DNA of 64,000 nt from Abditibacteriaceae bacterium (GTDB lineage: Bacteria > Armatimonadota > Abditibacteriia > Abditibacteriales > Abditibacteriaceae): NCBI GenBank assembly GCA_019239895.1, contig JAFAZH010000041.1:62001-126000 (forward strand), written 5' to 3'. This document shows, piece after piece, positions 1-7,967 of the stretch (position 1 is its first letter; the number at the start of each line of letters is the position of its first letter). Under the pieces are notes generated by a model. The model made no database searches and was not told the DNA's origin. It saw nothing but the letters and a program-made list of their open reading frames with translations. The position numbers were made by a program, and so were the translations under genes.

Positions 1-246
1 CGGGCGATAACCTAATGTTTTAACTGCTGCTAAAACTTTTTCTGCGGTACTTGGCGCGTAGAGTGTATCTTTGGCATCCAGCACATTGGACACAGTAGCA
101 ATAGACACATTCGCTAACGCTGCCACATCGCGGATGGTCGGTGCATGACGTTTACGAGAGGTTGCAGAACGTCGTGATGCAGCGGACTTTGCTGCACTGC
201 CTGGTTGGATTTTATTCGTTTCTGCTGTGCTCTGTTTTCTGACCAC
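1..246 (-). CDS. LacI-family transcriptional regulator, N-terminal fragment
   Basis: The reverse strand encodes the N-terminal 82 residues of a LacI/GalR repressor, cut by the window edge. After a basic, Ser/Ala-rich leader of about 36 residues comes the classic helix-turn-helix: TIRDVAALANVSIATVSNVL, followed by a hinge-like stretch ending LGYRP. The family binds palindromic operators and senses small ligands, usually sugars, through a C-terminal periplasmic-binding-like domain that is outside this window. I chose the GTG at 246-244 because it is in frame and is preceded by AAGGGAT at ribosome-binding distance; no upstream ATG is in frame. It is divergent from the glycoside-hydrolase-like gene that follows, which is the obvious candidate target. 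Confidence 0.85.
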   Translation of the reverse strand, partial: MVRKQSTAETNKIQPGSAAKSAASRRSATSRKRHAPTIRDVAALANVSIATVSNVLDAKDTLYAPSTAEKVLAAVKTLGYRP

Positions 247-352
247 ATTTATCCCTTGCAGTGGGTTCTGTCGCTATGCCTATAGCCCTGTCCCACTGCA
301 TTTCCTAAACTGGTTTATATTCCGAAAACTCCAGTTTGCCAGGAAGCCTATA
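247..352. promoter_or_regulatory. Divergent promoter region with 9-bp inverted repeat
   Basis: The 106-bp space between the LacI-type gene and the lipoprotein gene contains TGCAGTGGG at 257-265 and its exact complement CCCACTGCA at 292-300. The left arm lies right next to the ribosome-binding site of the LacI gene. The 26-bp spacer is long for a classic LacI operator, so this could be a hairpin in the leader RNA or paired half-sites. No clear -10/-35 pair was assigned. Confidence 0.35.
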
Positions 353-3300
353 ATGCCTAAATTTATTGTTGTGCTGTTAGTTATTTTACTGTCGTCCTGC
401 GCTTATAGTCAAACTCCTGCCGTCCCCAATGCTTCCTTTGAAAAGGGTGCGGCAACGCCTGAAAACTGGTCAGCCGCAGGGAACGGAGGCCAGGCAAACT
501 GGGAAACGCAGGGTCACACCGGGCATCATGCCATTAGCGTGAGTGGAAGTAAGCCAGAGGATGCCTTGTACTGGAAAACACAAGCCACCAAGCTACAGCC
601 AGGGCAAGTCTATCGCTTTTCCTTTTGGAGCAAGGCGCAAAATCCCGGTGGGGGCTGCATCATCAGTGGTCCCAGCGATGCTAACTGCGATTTTCCTTTT
701 AACAGTGAGTGGAAACGCTACTCCTACACTTTTATGGCTCCTGAGCGCAACGACAGTTATCTGCGTTTAGGCCATTGGAATGCTACAGGCAAAACTTTCT
801 TTGATGATGTCTCGCTGACCCCCTTAACGCCTCTACATCATCGGCAAGGCGACCTAGAATTAGGGCAAGGAGAACGTATCACCCAAGGCACCTATACGTT
901 TAATGCCCCCCTTGGCACCTCCAACTATGCCCGTCCTCTCCTCTCGGCTAAGGCAGCTTTCAATAGCAATCGCTGGGTTATGGGTGATGATGCAATTGTT
1001 ATCTATCGGCACCGTGTCGGCAACTACAGGCAACACAGTGCCACTGTGCAGATCAATGTCAATTATTATGTAGCGGGCAAGCTGGTTGTCGAAGCCAGCC
1101 AGGATGGTCAAACATGGTTGCCAGTAGCCGAGATAGCAAAGCAAGGCAGTGTCGAGGCGGCTTTGCCCGCAGCCCTGTTTCCAGCCAGTGAAGTACTCGT
1201 GCGCCTGCGTGCCGCGAGCGCCGCTGTGCCTGGAAAGCAGGATTCCAATCCCGGCTCATTCCAAATAGATCACTATACCTATACGGCTAACTTGGAGGGA
1301 ACGATGCCCGCCGCTGAAGGACATACCATTTTTCTGGCAGAGAAACAGGTTGATAATTCGCTACCTATAGCCGTTAAAACTTTAGGCGATTTGCGACCGG
1401 GAGGCCAGAATGTGGTGCAGTTGACGGCTGATAATCCTTCCACCAAACCTCTATCCATACGAGCAAGCTTCAAGATTAGCACCGATAACCATAACGTTGC
1501 TACGACGTTCAAGGATTTTACTCTTGCTCCTGGCAAGACAGATTTAAAGCTACCTTATCAACTGCTGCACGCTGGAAATTTAACGGCTGACCTTAACATT
1601 ACTTCGAGCAAGTTGATGTATGCAGCGCAGACGGAGTTTAATGTTCCGGCTATGTTCGCGGCTGATTACGGCTACGCATTGCCGAAGATGAATGATGTCT
1701 GGTGGGCCGAGGGGCCTTACAAGATTTCACAGGAAAGACCGCTTCCTGCCACGCAACGCGATGCCGTGGAAATTCACGCGGCGCGCAATGAGTATGAGCC
1801 ATTTCAGCTTGTTATCCGCCCGCAGCGCGATATTAAACAGGTGACGGTGTCGTGTGCTGGGTTTACTGGGCCAGGCGGAGCGCGTATAAGCAAGGAGTAT
1901 ATCTCGCTCTGCACCGTTGGTTATGTCGAGGTGACACAACCAACCGATAACACAGGTATGGCTGGTCTCTGGCCTGACCCCTTGCCGCCTTTAGGACACC
2001 CCGTTGATTTACAGGCCAATCGCAATCAGCCTTTCTGGATTACCGTCTATGTGCCAGAAGGCGCAAAGCCTGGAGAGTATCGAGGTGTAGTGCAGCTAAC
2101 CGGGCAGGGATGGAAGCGTGCTGTGCCGGTGCATCTGTGGGTGCGCTCTTTTACGCTCCCGCGTGAAACGCATGTGCAAAGCGCCTTTGGGTTTTCTCCT
2201 GATGTGGTGCGGCGTTATCAGAACTTAGAGACACCACAGGAGTTAAGTTCGGTTGTAGATCGCTATTACCACAACTTTGCCCAGCATCGCATTGCGCCTT
2301 ATGATCCGGTCTTTAATGCGCCGATTAAGGTGGATTTTGGCGGTGTGCGTTGGCAGGGTGGGCAGTATGACACTGTTGCGCCATTCGCAGGCAAGCGCAG
2401 CTTACTCGTTAATGATGATAATCCTAAAGCAGCAGTTACGGCCATGTATGTGCCCGAAATCGAGGTGCAGCCGGGGCAACCGTACCGCCTTAAATTTGCG
2501 GTGCGCACCGCCAAGCCGGGGCAAACTTATCAAGTGACATTAAATACCTACGACGCGACTGGCACCTGGATGTCAGGCCATAACCTTGATATTAACCGGC
2601 AGGGCAGTGGTGCCTGGGAGCAGGTAACGGTGGATGTGACTAATCATCTGACACCGCAGATGCACTTTGTTGCTTTGAATTTGCGGCCTGTCCCCTGGGC
2701 AGAAGATGGCAGTGGCACTGGCAGCGCCTGGTTCGATGAAATCAGCTTCACCGGGCCAGATGGCAAGAACCTGATCGAAGATAGTGGTTTTGAAAATGAG
2801 GTGCAGCCTGCACAGGTTAAAATTGATTTCTCTGCGTTTGACCGGGCGATGGAGAAATCGCTGGCGCAGTATCATTTCTCTGCCTGGCGCATCCCGCTTG
2901 AGGGTATGGGTGGTGGCACTTTTCAGGCGCGTTATCCAGGACACATTGGCGCTTATGCCGAAGGCACCCCTGAATACGAGACTCTCTTCGGCAGTTACCT
3001 GCGCCAGTTGCAAGACCATCTTGAGCAAAAAGGTTGGCTGAATAAAGCTTACATCTACTGGTTCGATGAGCCAGACACCAAAGATTATCCTTTTGTACGC
3101 GCTGGCATGGAGCGCATTAAGAAGTACGCGCCCAAGCTGACGCGGATGCTAACTGAAGAACCGGGAGATGCCTTAGCTGGAGCGGTAGATTTATGGTGCC
3201 CCATTACCAACAACTATGACCCGCAAAAAGCGCAGCAGCGCCAACAGGCGGGCGACCGCGTCTGGTGGTATGTTTGCACCGGGCCGAAAGCCCCTTATGC

Positions 3301-3865
3301 CACACTCTTTATTGATCATCCGGCAGTCGAGTTGCGTACCTGGCTCTGGCAGACCTGGAAATATCATGTGCAAGGCATCCTGGTCTGGGAATCAACCTAC
3401 TGGACAAGTCCTGCGGCTTATCCTGATACGTTGCAGAATCCCTGGCATGACCCGATGAGCTGGGTTTCGGGTTATGGCACAGCGCCAGGCACGAAGTCAC
3501 CGTGGGGTAATGGCGATGGTCGTTTCCTTTATCCTCCCAATCAGGAAGTTGGCATGGATAAGAGCAAGCACTTAGAAGGCCCAGTTAATTCCATTCGCTT
3601 CGAGATGCTGCGTGAAGGTATCGAAGATTACGAATACTTTTATCTGCTGCGCGACGAAATCCAGCAAGCTCAACGCAAAGGTATCAAAGCGGCGGCAGTA
3701 ACCCAGGCAGAGCAACTGTTGCAAGTGCCTGCTGCCGTGACTGCAAACATGACCACGTTTGCCACTGAGCCGCAACCCATCATGGTCCACCGTGAAAAGC
3801 TAGCCCAGGCCATTGAAACTTTAGCCACCCTGCTGAATGCTTCATCTGCTACCCATCTGCGCTAA
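353..3865 (+). CDS. Lipoprotein with GH123/DUF4091-type glycosidase domain
   Basis: A 1170-residue secreted lipoprotein: MPKFIVVLLVILLSSCAYSQ is a signal peptide with lipobox LSSC. Residues about 25-160 look like a carbohydrate-binding beta-sandwich (PNASFEKG start). A linker and a second sandwich follow, then the DUF4091/GH123-like barrel, with a further CBM-like insert at about 660-820. Near residues 905-906 the motif YWFDEPD supplies an adjacent Asp-Glu, as in the catalytic pair of GH123 N-acetylgalactosaminidases. The C-terminal block IRFEMLREGIEDYEYFYLL is typical of DUF4091. An upstream in-frame start at 227 would overlap the LacI gene, so I chose the ATG before the signal peptide. Likely role: surface glycan hydrolysis; the substrate is unknown. 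Confidence 0.8.
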   Translation: MPKFIVVLLVILLSSCAYSQTPAVPNASFEKGAATPENWSAAGNGGQANWETQGHTGHHAISVSGSKPEDALYWKTQATKLQPGQVYRFSFWSKAQNPGGGCIISGPSDANCDFPFNSEWKRYSYTFMAPERNDSYLRLGHWNATGKTFFDDVSLTPLTPLHHRQGDLELGQGERITQGTYTFNAPLGTSNYARPLLSAKAAFNSNRWVMGDDAIVIYRHRVGNYRQHSATVQINVNYYVAGKLVVEASQDGQTWLPVAEIAKQGSVEAALPAALFPASEVLVRLRAASAAVPGKQDSNPGSFQIDHYTYTANLEGTMPAAEGHTIFLAEKQVDNSLPIAVKTLGDLRPGGQNVVQLTADNPSTKPLSIRASFKISTDNHNVATTFKDFTLAPGKTDLKLPYQLLHAGNLTADLNITSSKLMYAAQTEFNVPAMFAADYGYALPKMNDVWWAEGPYKISQERPLPATQRDAVEIHAARNEYEPFQLVIRPQRDIKQVTVSCAGFTGPGGARISKEYISLCTVGYVEVTQPTDNTGMAGLWPDPLPPLGHPVDLQANRNQPFWITVYVPEGAKPGEYRGVVQLTGQGWKRAVPVHLWVRSFTLPRETHVQSAFGFSPDVVRRYQNLETPQELSSVVDRYYHNFAQHRIAPYDPVFNAPIKVDFGGVRWQGGQYDTVAPFAGKRSLLVNDDNPKAAVTAMYVPEIEVQPGQPYRLKFAVRTAKPGQTYQVTLNTYDATGTWMSGHNLDINRQGSGAWEQVTVDVTNHLTPQMHFVALNLRPVPWAEDGSGTGSAWFDEISFTGPDGKNLIEDSGFENEVQPAQVKIDFSAFDRAMEKSLAQYHFSAWRIPLEGMGGGTFQARYPGHIGAYAEGTPEYETLFGSYLRQLQDHLEQKGWLNKAYIYWFDEPDTKDYPFVRAGMERIKKYAPKLTRMLTEEPGDALAGAVDLWCPITNNYDPQKAQQRQQAGDRVWWYVCTGPKAPYATLFIDHPAVELRTWLWQTWKYHVQGILVWESTYWTSPAAYPDTLQNPWHDPMSWVSGYGTAPGTKSPWGNGDGRFLYPPNQEVGMDKSKHLEGPVNSIRFEMLREGIEDYEYFYLLRDEIQQAQRKGIKAAAVTQAEQLLQVPAAVTANMTTFATEPQPIMVHREKLAQAIETLATLLNASSATHLR

Positions 3866-3935
3866 ACTTGAACAACCTGTTGCTATGGCTGATAAAATTG
3901 CAAGCCTCTAATCTTTTGGAAGAAGGTCTCGATTC

Positions 3936-4874
3936 ATGTTGAAATCCGCCGCAAGTTCTCGCTTCGCTTTAAATTGTGGATTGTCGCTATTGGCGATGTT
4001 GCCTATGACGGTGCATAGTGCTGACAAGCCAGTTCCTAATGCGCAAAAGCCCGCGCCGTTTACCTTTGTGGTGTTTGGTGATAATCGGCCTGCTCAAGCC
4101 ACTGGCCCGGTGCCAGAAGTTTTTAAGCAAATTGTTGCTGAAGTGCATGACTTACACCCCGATTTTGTCGTCACTACGGGCGACTTAATTAATGGTAGTG
4201 CCACTGATTTAGCCTTAGTAAACAAGCAGTATGATGAGGTCTTGCCAATCGTTAACTCGGTAGGTGTGCCCATCTATTTTGCTGCGGGCAACCATGAAAT
4301 TCGCAGTGTCAAAGCCAATGAAGACCTCTACCGCCAACGTGTTTACAACAAGCTCTATTATTCATTCGATTATGGCAATTCTCACTTCATTGTTTTAGAT
4401 TCTGATATTGTTGGCCAGGAACACAAAATCACTGGCGAACAAATTGTCGCGTTTGAAAGGGATTTGCAAGCGGTGCAAGGCAAAGCCAAGCACATCTTTG
4501 TCTTTCTGCATCAGCAGCCCTATCCCGTCAGCTTGCACATTGGTTCCTCACTTGATACTTTTCCCGCTGAGCGCGACCGTTTTCAAAGCTTGCTTGAAAA
4601 ATATCATGTCGAATATCTCATCACCGGGCATGAACACTTGTATGATGACAGTGTGCGTAATGGGGTGCATGAAATTATATCCGGTGGCGCAGGAGCGCCT
4701 CTGTATCCCTCAAAACGCGGAGGCTCATTCTTTCATTACCTGGTGATTACGGTAGATGGCGACCAAACCTACGTTAACGTGGTCAAACCCGGTGCGCTCT
4801 TTTCTTACGACAAGGTGTTGGAAATGGCTCCAGGTGAAAAGAAAGAGCCAGGCGTGCCGCTTCCTGCGCACTAA
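3936..4874 (+). CDS. Exported calcineurin-like metallophosphoesterase
   Basis: A 312-residue protein with a Sec signal peptide (about residues 1-28, ending VHSA). The metallophosphoesterase signatures appear in order: VVFGDNR, TTGDLINGS, AAGNHE, FLHQQP and ITGHEH, which provide the Asp/Asn/His ligands of a dinuclear metal centre. Such enzymes cleave phosphomono- or diesters; an exported member probably scavenges phosphate or trims envelope polymers. The ATG is preceded by AGAAGG. It lies 70 bp after the glycosidase gene and may be co-transcribed. The substrate cannot be inferred. Confidence 0.85.
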   Translation: MLKSAASSRFALNCGLSLLAMLPMTVHSADKPVPNAQKPAPFTFVVFGDNRPAQATGPVPEVFKQIVAEVHDLHPDFVVTTGDLINGSATDLALVNKQYDEVLPIVNSVGVPIYFAAGNHEIRSVKANEDLYRQRVYNKLYYSFDYGNSHFIVLDSDIVGQEHKITGEQIVAFERDLQAVQGKAKHIFVFLHQQPYPVSLHIGSSLDTFPAERDRFQSLLEKYHVEYLITGHEHLYDDSVRNGVHEIISGGAGAPLYPSKRGGSFFHYLVITVDGDQTYVNVVKPGALFSYDKVLEMAPGEKKEPGVPLPAH

Positions 4875-5078
4875 TAGAGTCGTGGTGCAGCCCCATCTAT
4901 AGATTTGCAGTTGCACAGCGTGTGCTGGGTTAGTAGAATACTCAGCACGCGCTGAGGGGCGCTACCGTGTCCGCGGAAAGGGCTGAGCCTACCTGCCTTC
5001 TTAAAATCTGGATTGTAATACGAACTTACTTTCTGCCTGTTATTGCGGACATCAGGCACATTTCTGAAAGGAGTTCGT

Positions 5079-6587
5079 ATGTTTAAACTTCTCCCCGCCA
5101 CACCATCTCTGGAACAGCTTAAAAACCAGGCCAAAGAACTGCTGAAAGCGCACCAGAACCAAGACCTTCAGGCTGCGCGTCGCATCCAGGAGCATCTGCC
5201 CCGTCTGGCCCAGACTGCACTGCCTGACATTCTATCCAGCAAACTTGCTCTGACTGACGCGCAATTGGTCATTGCCCGTGAATATGGCTTTACCAGTTGG
5301 CCCAGACTCAAACGCCATATTGAATCTTTGACGCCGTTGAGTGATGACATCATAGAGCAGTTCAAGAATGCCATCCACGCTGGCGATGTGAGCAAAGTGA
5401 AATCGCTCTTCAAGCGGTATCCTCTCCTAACGAGCAAGATTAACGATCCTCTGTTTGCCTTTGGTAGTCGTTCCCTTAATGCCGCCAGGCATAATCGGGC
5501 AATGGTTGATCTGCTACTAAAGCATGGGGCGGACATCAACGCCCGCAGCGACTGGTGGGCAGGCAGCTTTGGGATTCTCGATGGCGCTGATGTGGAAACG
5601 GCAGCTTACTTAATTAAGCGCGGTGCTGTGATAGATATTCATGCCGCTGCCGCGTTAGGAATGGTGGAGCGGGTGCAAGAGTTGGTGCAAGAGAATCCTG
5701 AGCTAGTGAATGCCAAGGGTGGCGATGGGCAGCGTCCTCTCCATGTTGCCACCAGGCCGGAAATTATTGACTTTCTCTTAGCCAATGGCGCAGACATTAA
5801 TGCCCGCGATATAGACCATAATGCGACCCCCGCACAGTATGCGATCAATGATCCGGTGAAATGCCGCTACCTTGTAGAGCGTGGCGCGGAAATAGATATT
5901 TTTATCGCGTGTGTTCTGGGTGATGTAGCCATAGCGCAAGCGGCCCTTGAATCCGACCCAAATTGCCTCAACGCCAGAATCGGAGAAGGCCAATTCACCG
6001 CGCCGGGCGAGCACATTTATACTTATAACATCGGTTATACTGCCCGTCCCCTTGACCTTGCGGCACAGCATGGCCATACAGAACTGATAGAGTTTCTACT
6101 ACAGCGCAGCAGCCCCCGGCAAAAGTTCCTTTTCGCCTGTATGCAGGCGGATGAGTCTACTGTTCAATCCCTCCTCAGTCAACAACCTGACCTCATGCGC
6201 TCATTGCGACCAGATGAAATGAGCCTAATTTGTGATGCCGCCTGGCGCAACAATACAGCGGCAGTGCGTGTCATGCTCAAGGCAGGGTTCGATATTAATG
6301 CGCAGGGCGTCAATAATTCCACCCCGCTGGATCGGGCTGCGCTGTGGGGTTATCTGGATACGGTTAACCTCTTGTTGGAACATAACGCTTCCTTAACGGT
6401 AGTCAATGACTTTGGCGGTACGCCGTTAGGGGCTTGTATTTATGGTTCGCTTCATTTCATCAATGAGCAAAGCAATCATGCGGCTTGCGTTGAGAGTATG
6501 CTGCGCGCTGGTGCGCCAGTTCCAGAAGCAGCCGGAGGCAGTGCCGCCGTTATGGAAGTGCTGCGCCGCTATGGGGCTAAGGGATGA
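5079..6587 (+). CDS. Ankyrin-repeat protein
   Basis: A 502-residue cytoplasmic protein without signal peptide. The N-terminal 80 residues form a helical domain ending in the signature DAQLVIAREYGFTSWPRLK, seen in many bacterial ankyrin proteins. The rest is a series of ankyrin repeats, for example LLLKHGADINARSD, LLANGADINARDIDH, PLDLAAQHGHTELIEFLL and PLDRAALWGYLDTVNLLL, some degenerate. It presumably mediates protein-protein contact; no enzymatic domain is visible. I moved the start from an ATG at 5043 to 5079, because GAAAGGAG lies six bases before the latter and MFKLLPATPSLEQL is the usual family start. Confidence 0.85.
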   Translation: MFKLLPATPSLEQLKNQAKELLKAHQNQDLQAARRIQEHLPRLAQTALPDILSSKLALTDAQLVIAREYGFTSWPRLKRHIESLTPLSDDIIEQFKNAIHAGDVSKVKSLFKRYPLLTSKINDPLFAFGSRSLNAARHNRAMVDLLLKHGADINARSDWWAGSFGILDGADVETAAYLIKRGAVIDIHAAAALGMVERVQELVQENPELVNAKGGDGQRPLHVATRPEIIDFLLANGADINARDIDHNATPAQYAINDPVKCRYLVERGAEIDIFIACVLGDVAIAQAALESDPNCLNARIGEGQFTAPGEHIYTYNIGYTARPLDLAAQHGHTELIEFLLQRSSPRQKFLFACMQADESTVQSLLSQQPDLMRSLRPDEMSLICDAAWRNNTAAVRVMLKAGFDINAQGVNNSTPLDRAALWGYLDTVNLLLEHNASLTVVNDFGGTPLGACIYGSLHFINEQSNHAACVESMLRAGAPVPEAAGGSAAVMEVLRRYGAKG

Positions 6588-6599
6588 GTAGGACTAACA

Positions 6600-6717
6600 C
6601 AGCCCGCTGCTAAAGCAGCGGGCTGAATGGACAAGCCCCCTAAACGGGGCTACTCAGGCAAACGTAGCCCGGTTCACCGGGCTTTTCACTATCAGCCCGC
6701 TGCTTTAGCGGCGGGTC
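6600..6717. repeat. Four-hairpin REP/BIME-like element, copy 1
   Basis: Four hairpins in series. A: CCCGCTGC-TAAA-GCAGCGGG. B: GCCCC-CTAAAC-GGGGC followed by TAC. C: GTAG then CCCGG-TTCA-CCGGG. D: CCCGCTGC-TTTA-GCGGCGGG. Arms A and D, and B and C, are roughly inverted copies, so the whole unit is also a long palindrome. The GTAG in front of hairpin C, mirrored as CTAC after B, matches the layout of REP sequences mobilised by RAYT transposases. Further copies are at 21743, 40269 and 52306. It lies 12 bp after the ankyrin gene and may also act in 3' end formation. Confidence 0.8.
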
Positions 6718-6748
6718 ACCGCATCCATTTAACAGGAGTATCTAGTCT

Positions 6749-7414
6749 ATGTCTTCTTCCCCAACCAACATTCTTTTTATCGGCAATAGCTATACGGGAC
6801 GCAATGATCTACCAAAGCTACTAACCCAACTTGGAGCCTCTGCCCCAAAGCCAAAACAGATTGTCACCCACGCTATCATCGCTAACGGAATGCCGCTGCG
6901 AGCGCACTGGAACAAAGGTGAAGCGGTAAAGGCTATGGATGAATTACCGTGGGATTATGTGGTCTTGCAAGAGCAAAGCACACTACCACTCAAGAACGCG
7001 GCGAGGATGCACGAGTCGGTGCGGCTCTTTGACGCCGAGATTAAAAAGCGTAAAGCCCGAACTGTGCTCTATCTCACCTGGGCACGGCAAGACGCCCCGG
7101 AACGGCAGGAGCAGCTAACCCAAGCCTATACTAGTATTGCCGAGGCACTGGGAGCTATTGTCGCGCCAGTGGGCATCTCCTGGCAGATGGCCCTGCAAGA
7201 AAAGCCACAACTCAGCTTGCACGAAGATGATAAGAGCCATCCCACAATACTTGGTTCCTATTTAGCCGCCTGTGTCTTTTATGCAGCCTTGTTCCATGAG
7301 AGTCCGGTGGGGCTATGGAGTGCAGTTCCTGATCTGAAAGAAGAAGATGCACGGTTGGTGCAGCGCATTGCATGGCAGGCTGTTAAGTCCATTGTTGAAG
7401 TGAAAGGAGAATGA
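6749..7414 (+). CDS. SGNH/GDSL-type hydrolase family protein
   Basis: A 221-residue cytoplasmic protein. The block ILFIGNSYTGRND near residues 8-20 carries the presumed nucleophile Ser14, and DDKSHPT near residues 161-165 provides the Asp and His of an SGNH-type active site; VVLQEQS corresponds to the middle block. Members hydrolyse esters, often acetyl groups on carbohydrates, but this subfamily is largely uncharacterised. The start has AGGAG upstream. Its stop overlaps the pyrE start (ATGATG/TGA), so the two genes are translationally coupled. Confidence 0.7.
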   Translation: MSSSPTNILFIGNSYTGRNDLPKLLTQLGASAPKPKQIVTHAIIANGMPLRAHWNKGEAVKAMDELPWDYVVLQEQSTLPLKNAARMHESVRLFDAEIKKRKARTVLYLTWARQDAPERQEQLTQAYTSIAEALGAIVAPVGISWQMALQEKPQLSLHEDDKSHPTILGSYLAACVFYAALFHESPVGLWSAVPDLKEEDARLVQRIAWQAVKSIVEVKGE

Positions 7415-7941
7415 TGCACCAACAATCCCTCGCGCAACGTATTTTTCAAAAGTCCAATATTAGGGGACAATTTAGACTGCGTTCGGGGATGACGAGTGAA
7501 GAGTACTTTGACAAGTACCTTTTCGAGAGCGACCCCTTGATGCTACGGGAAATTGCAGAAGCTATGGCCCCCTTAATTCCTCAAGACACGGAGGCGATAG
7601 CGGGACTTGAGATGGGCGGCATTCCAATTGCCACCGTACTCTCGCAACTGACTGGCATTCCAACTCTCTTTGTCCGCAAGGCACCTAAAGATTATGGAAC
7701 GTGCAAGCTGGTAGAGGGTGGCGAGATAGAGGAGCGCAAATTAGTAATTGTTGAAGATGTTGTCAGCACGGGTGGACAAATTATAGAATCCGCCAACGCC
7801 TTGTGTGCAGCAGGCGCAAGTATTGTCGGGGTGATCTGCGTTATTGACCGCGAAACCGGTGGTTTTGAGAATCTGGCGAACGCTGGATTTGCTTTGCACT
7901 CCTTGCTGACAATGACAGAATTGAAAAGAGAGCAAGCATAG
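7411..7941 (+). CDS. pyrE: Orotate phosphoribosyltransferase
   Basis: A 176-residue type I phosphoribosyltransferase. The PRPP-binding loop is visible as VIVEDVVSTGGQ around residues 111-122, and the flexible-loop/Lys region as FVRKAPKDYGT around 89-99, both typical of PyrE. The enzyme joins orotate and PRPP to give OMP in pyrimidine synthesis. It overlaps the preceding SGNH gene by four bases. No other pyr gene is near. A generic purine/pyrimidine PRTase is the main alternative, but the overall pattern fits OPRT best. Confidence 0.85.
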   Translation: MMHQQSLAQRIFQKSNIRGQFRLRSGMTSEEYFDKYLFESDPLMLREIAEAMAPLIPQDTEAIAGLEMGGIPIATVLSQLTGIPTLFVRKAPKDYGTCKLVEGGEIEERKLVIVEDVVSTGGQIIESANALCAAGASIVGVICVIDRETGGFENLANAGFALHSLLTMTELKREQA

Positions 7942-7967
7942 TATTAGCAGATTTTTTGTATGACCTT

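Noticed and set aside
2573-3028. 151-codon minus-strand frame inside the GH123-like gene
   Set aside because: Shadow of the large gene; no ribosome-binding site or family pattern.
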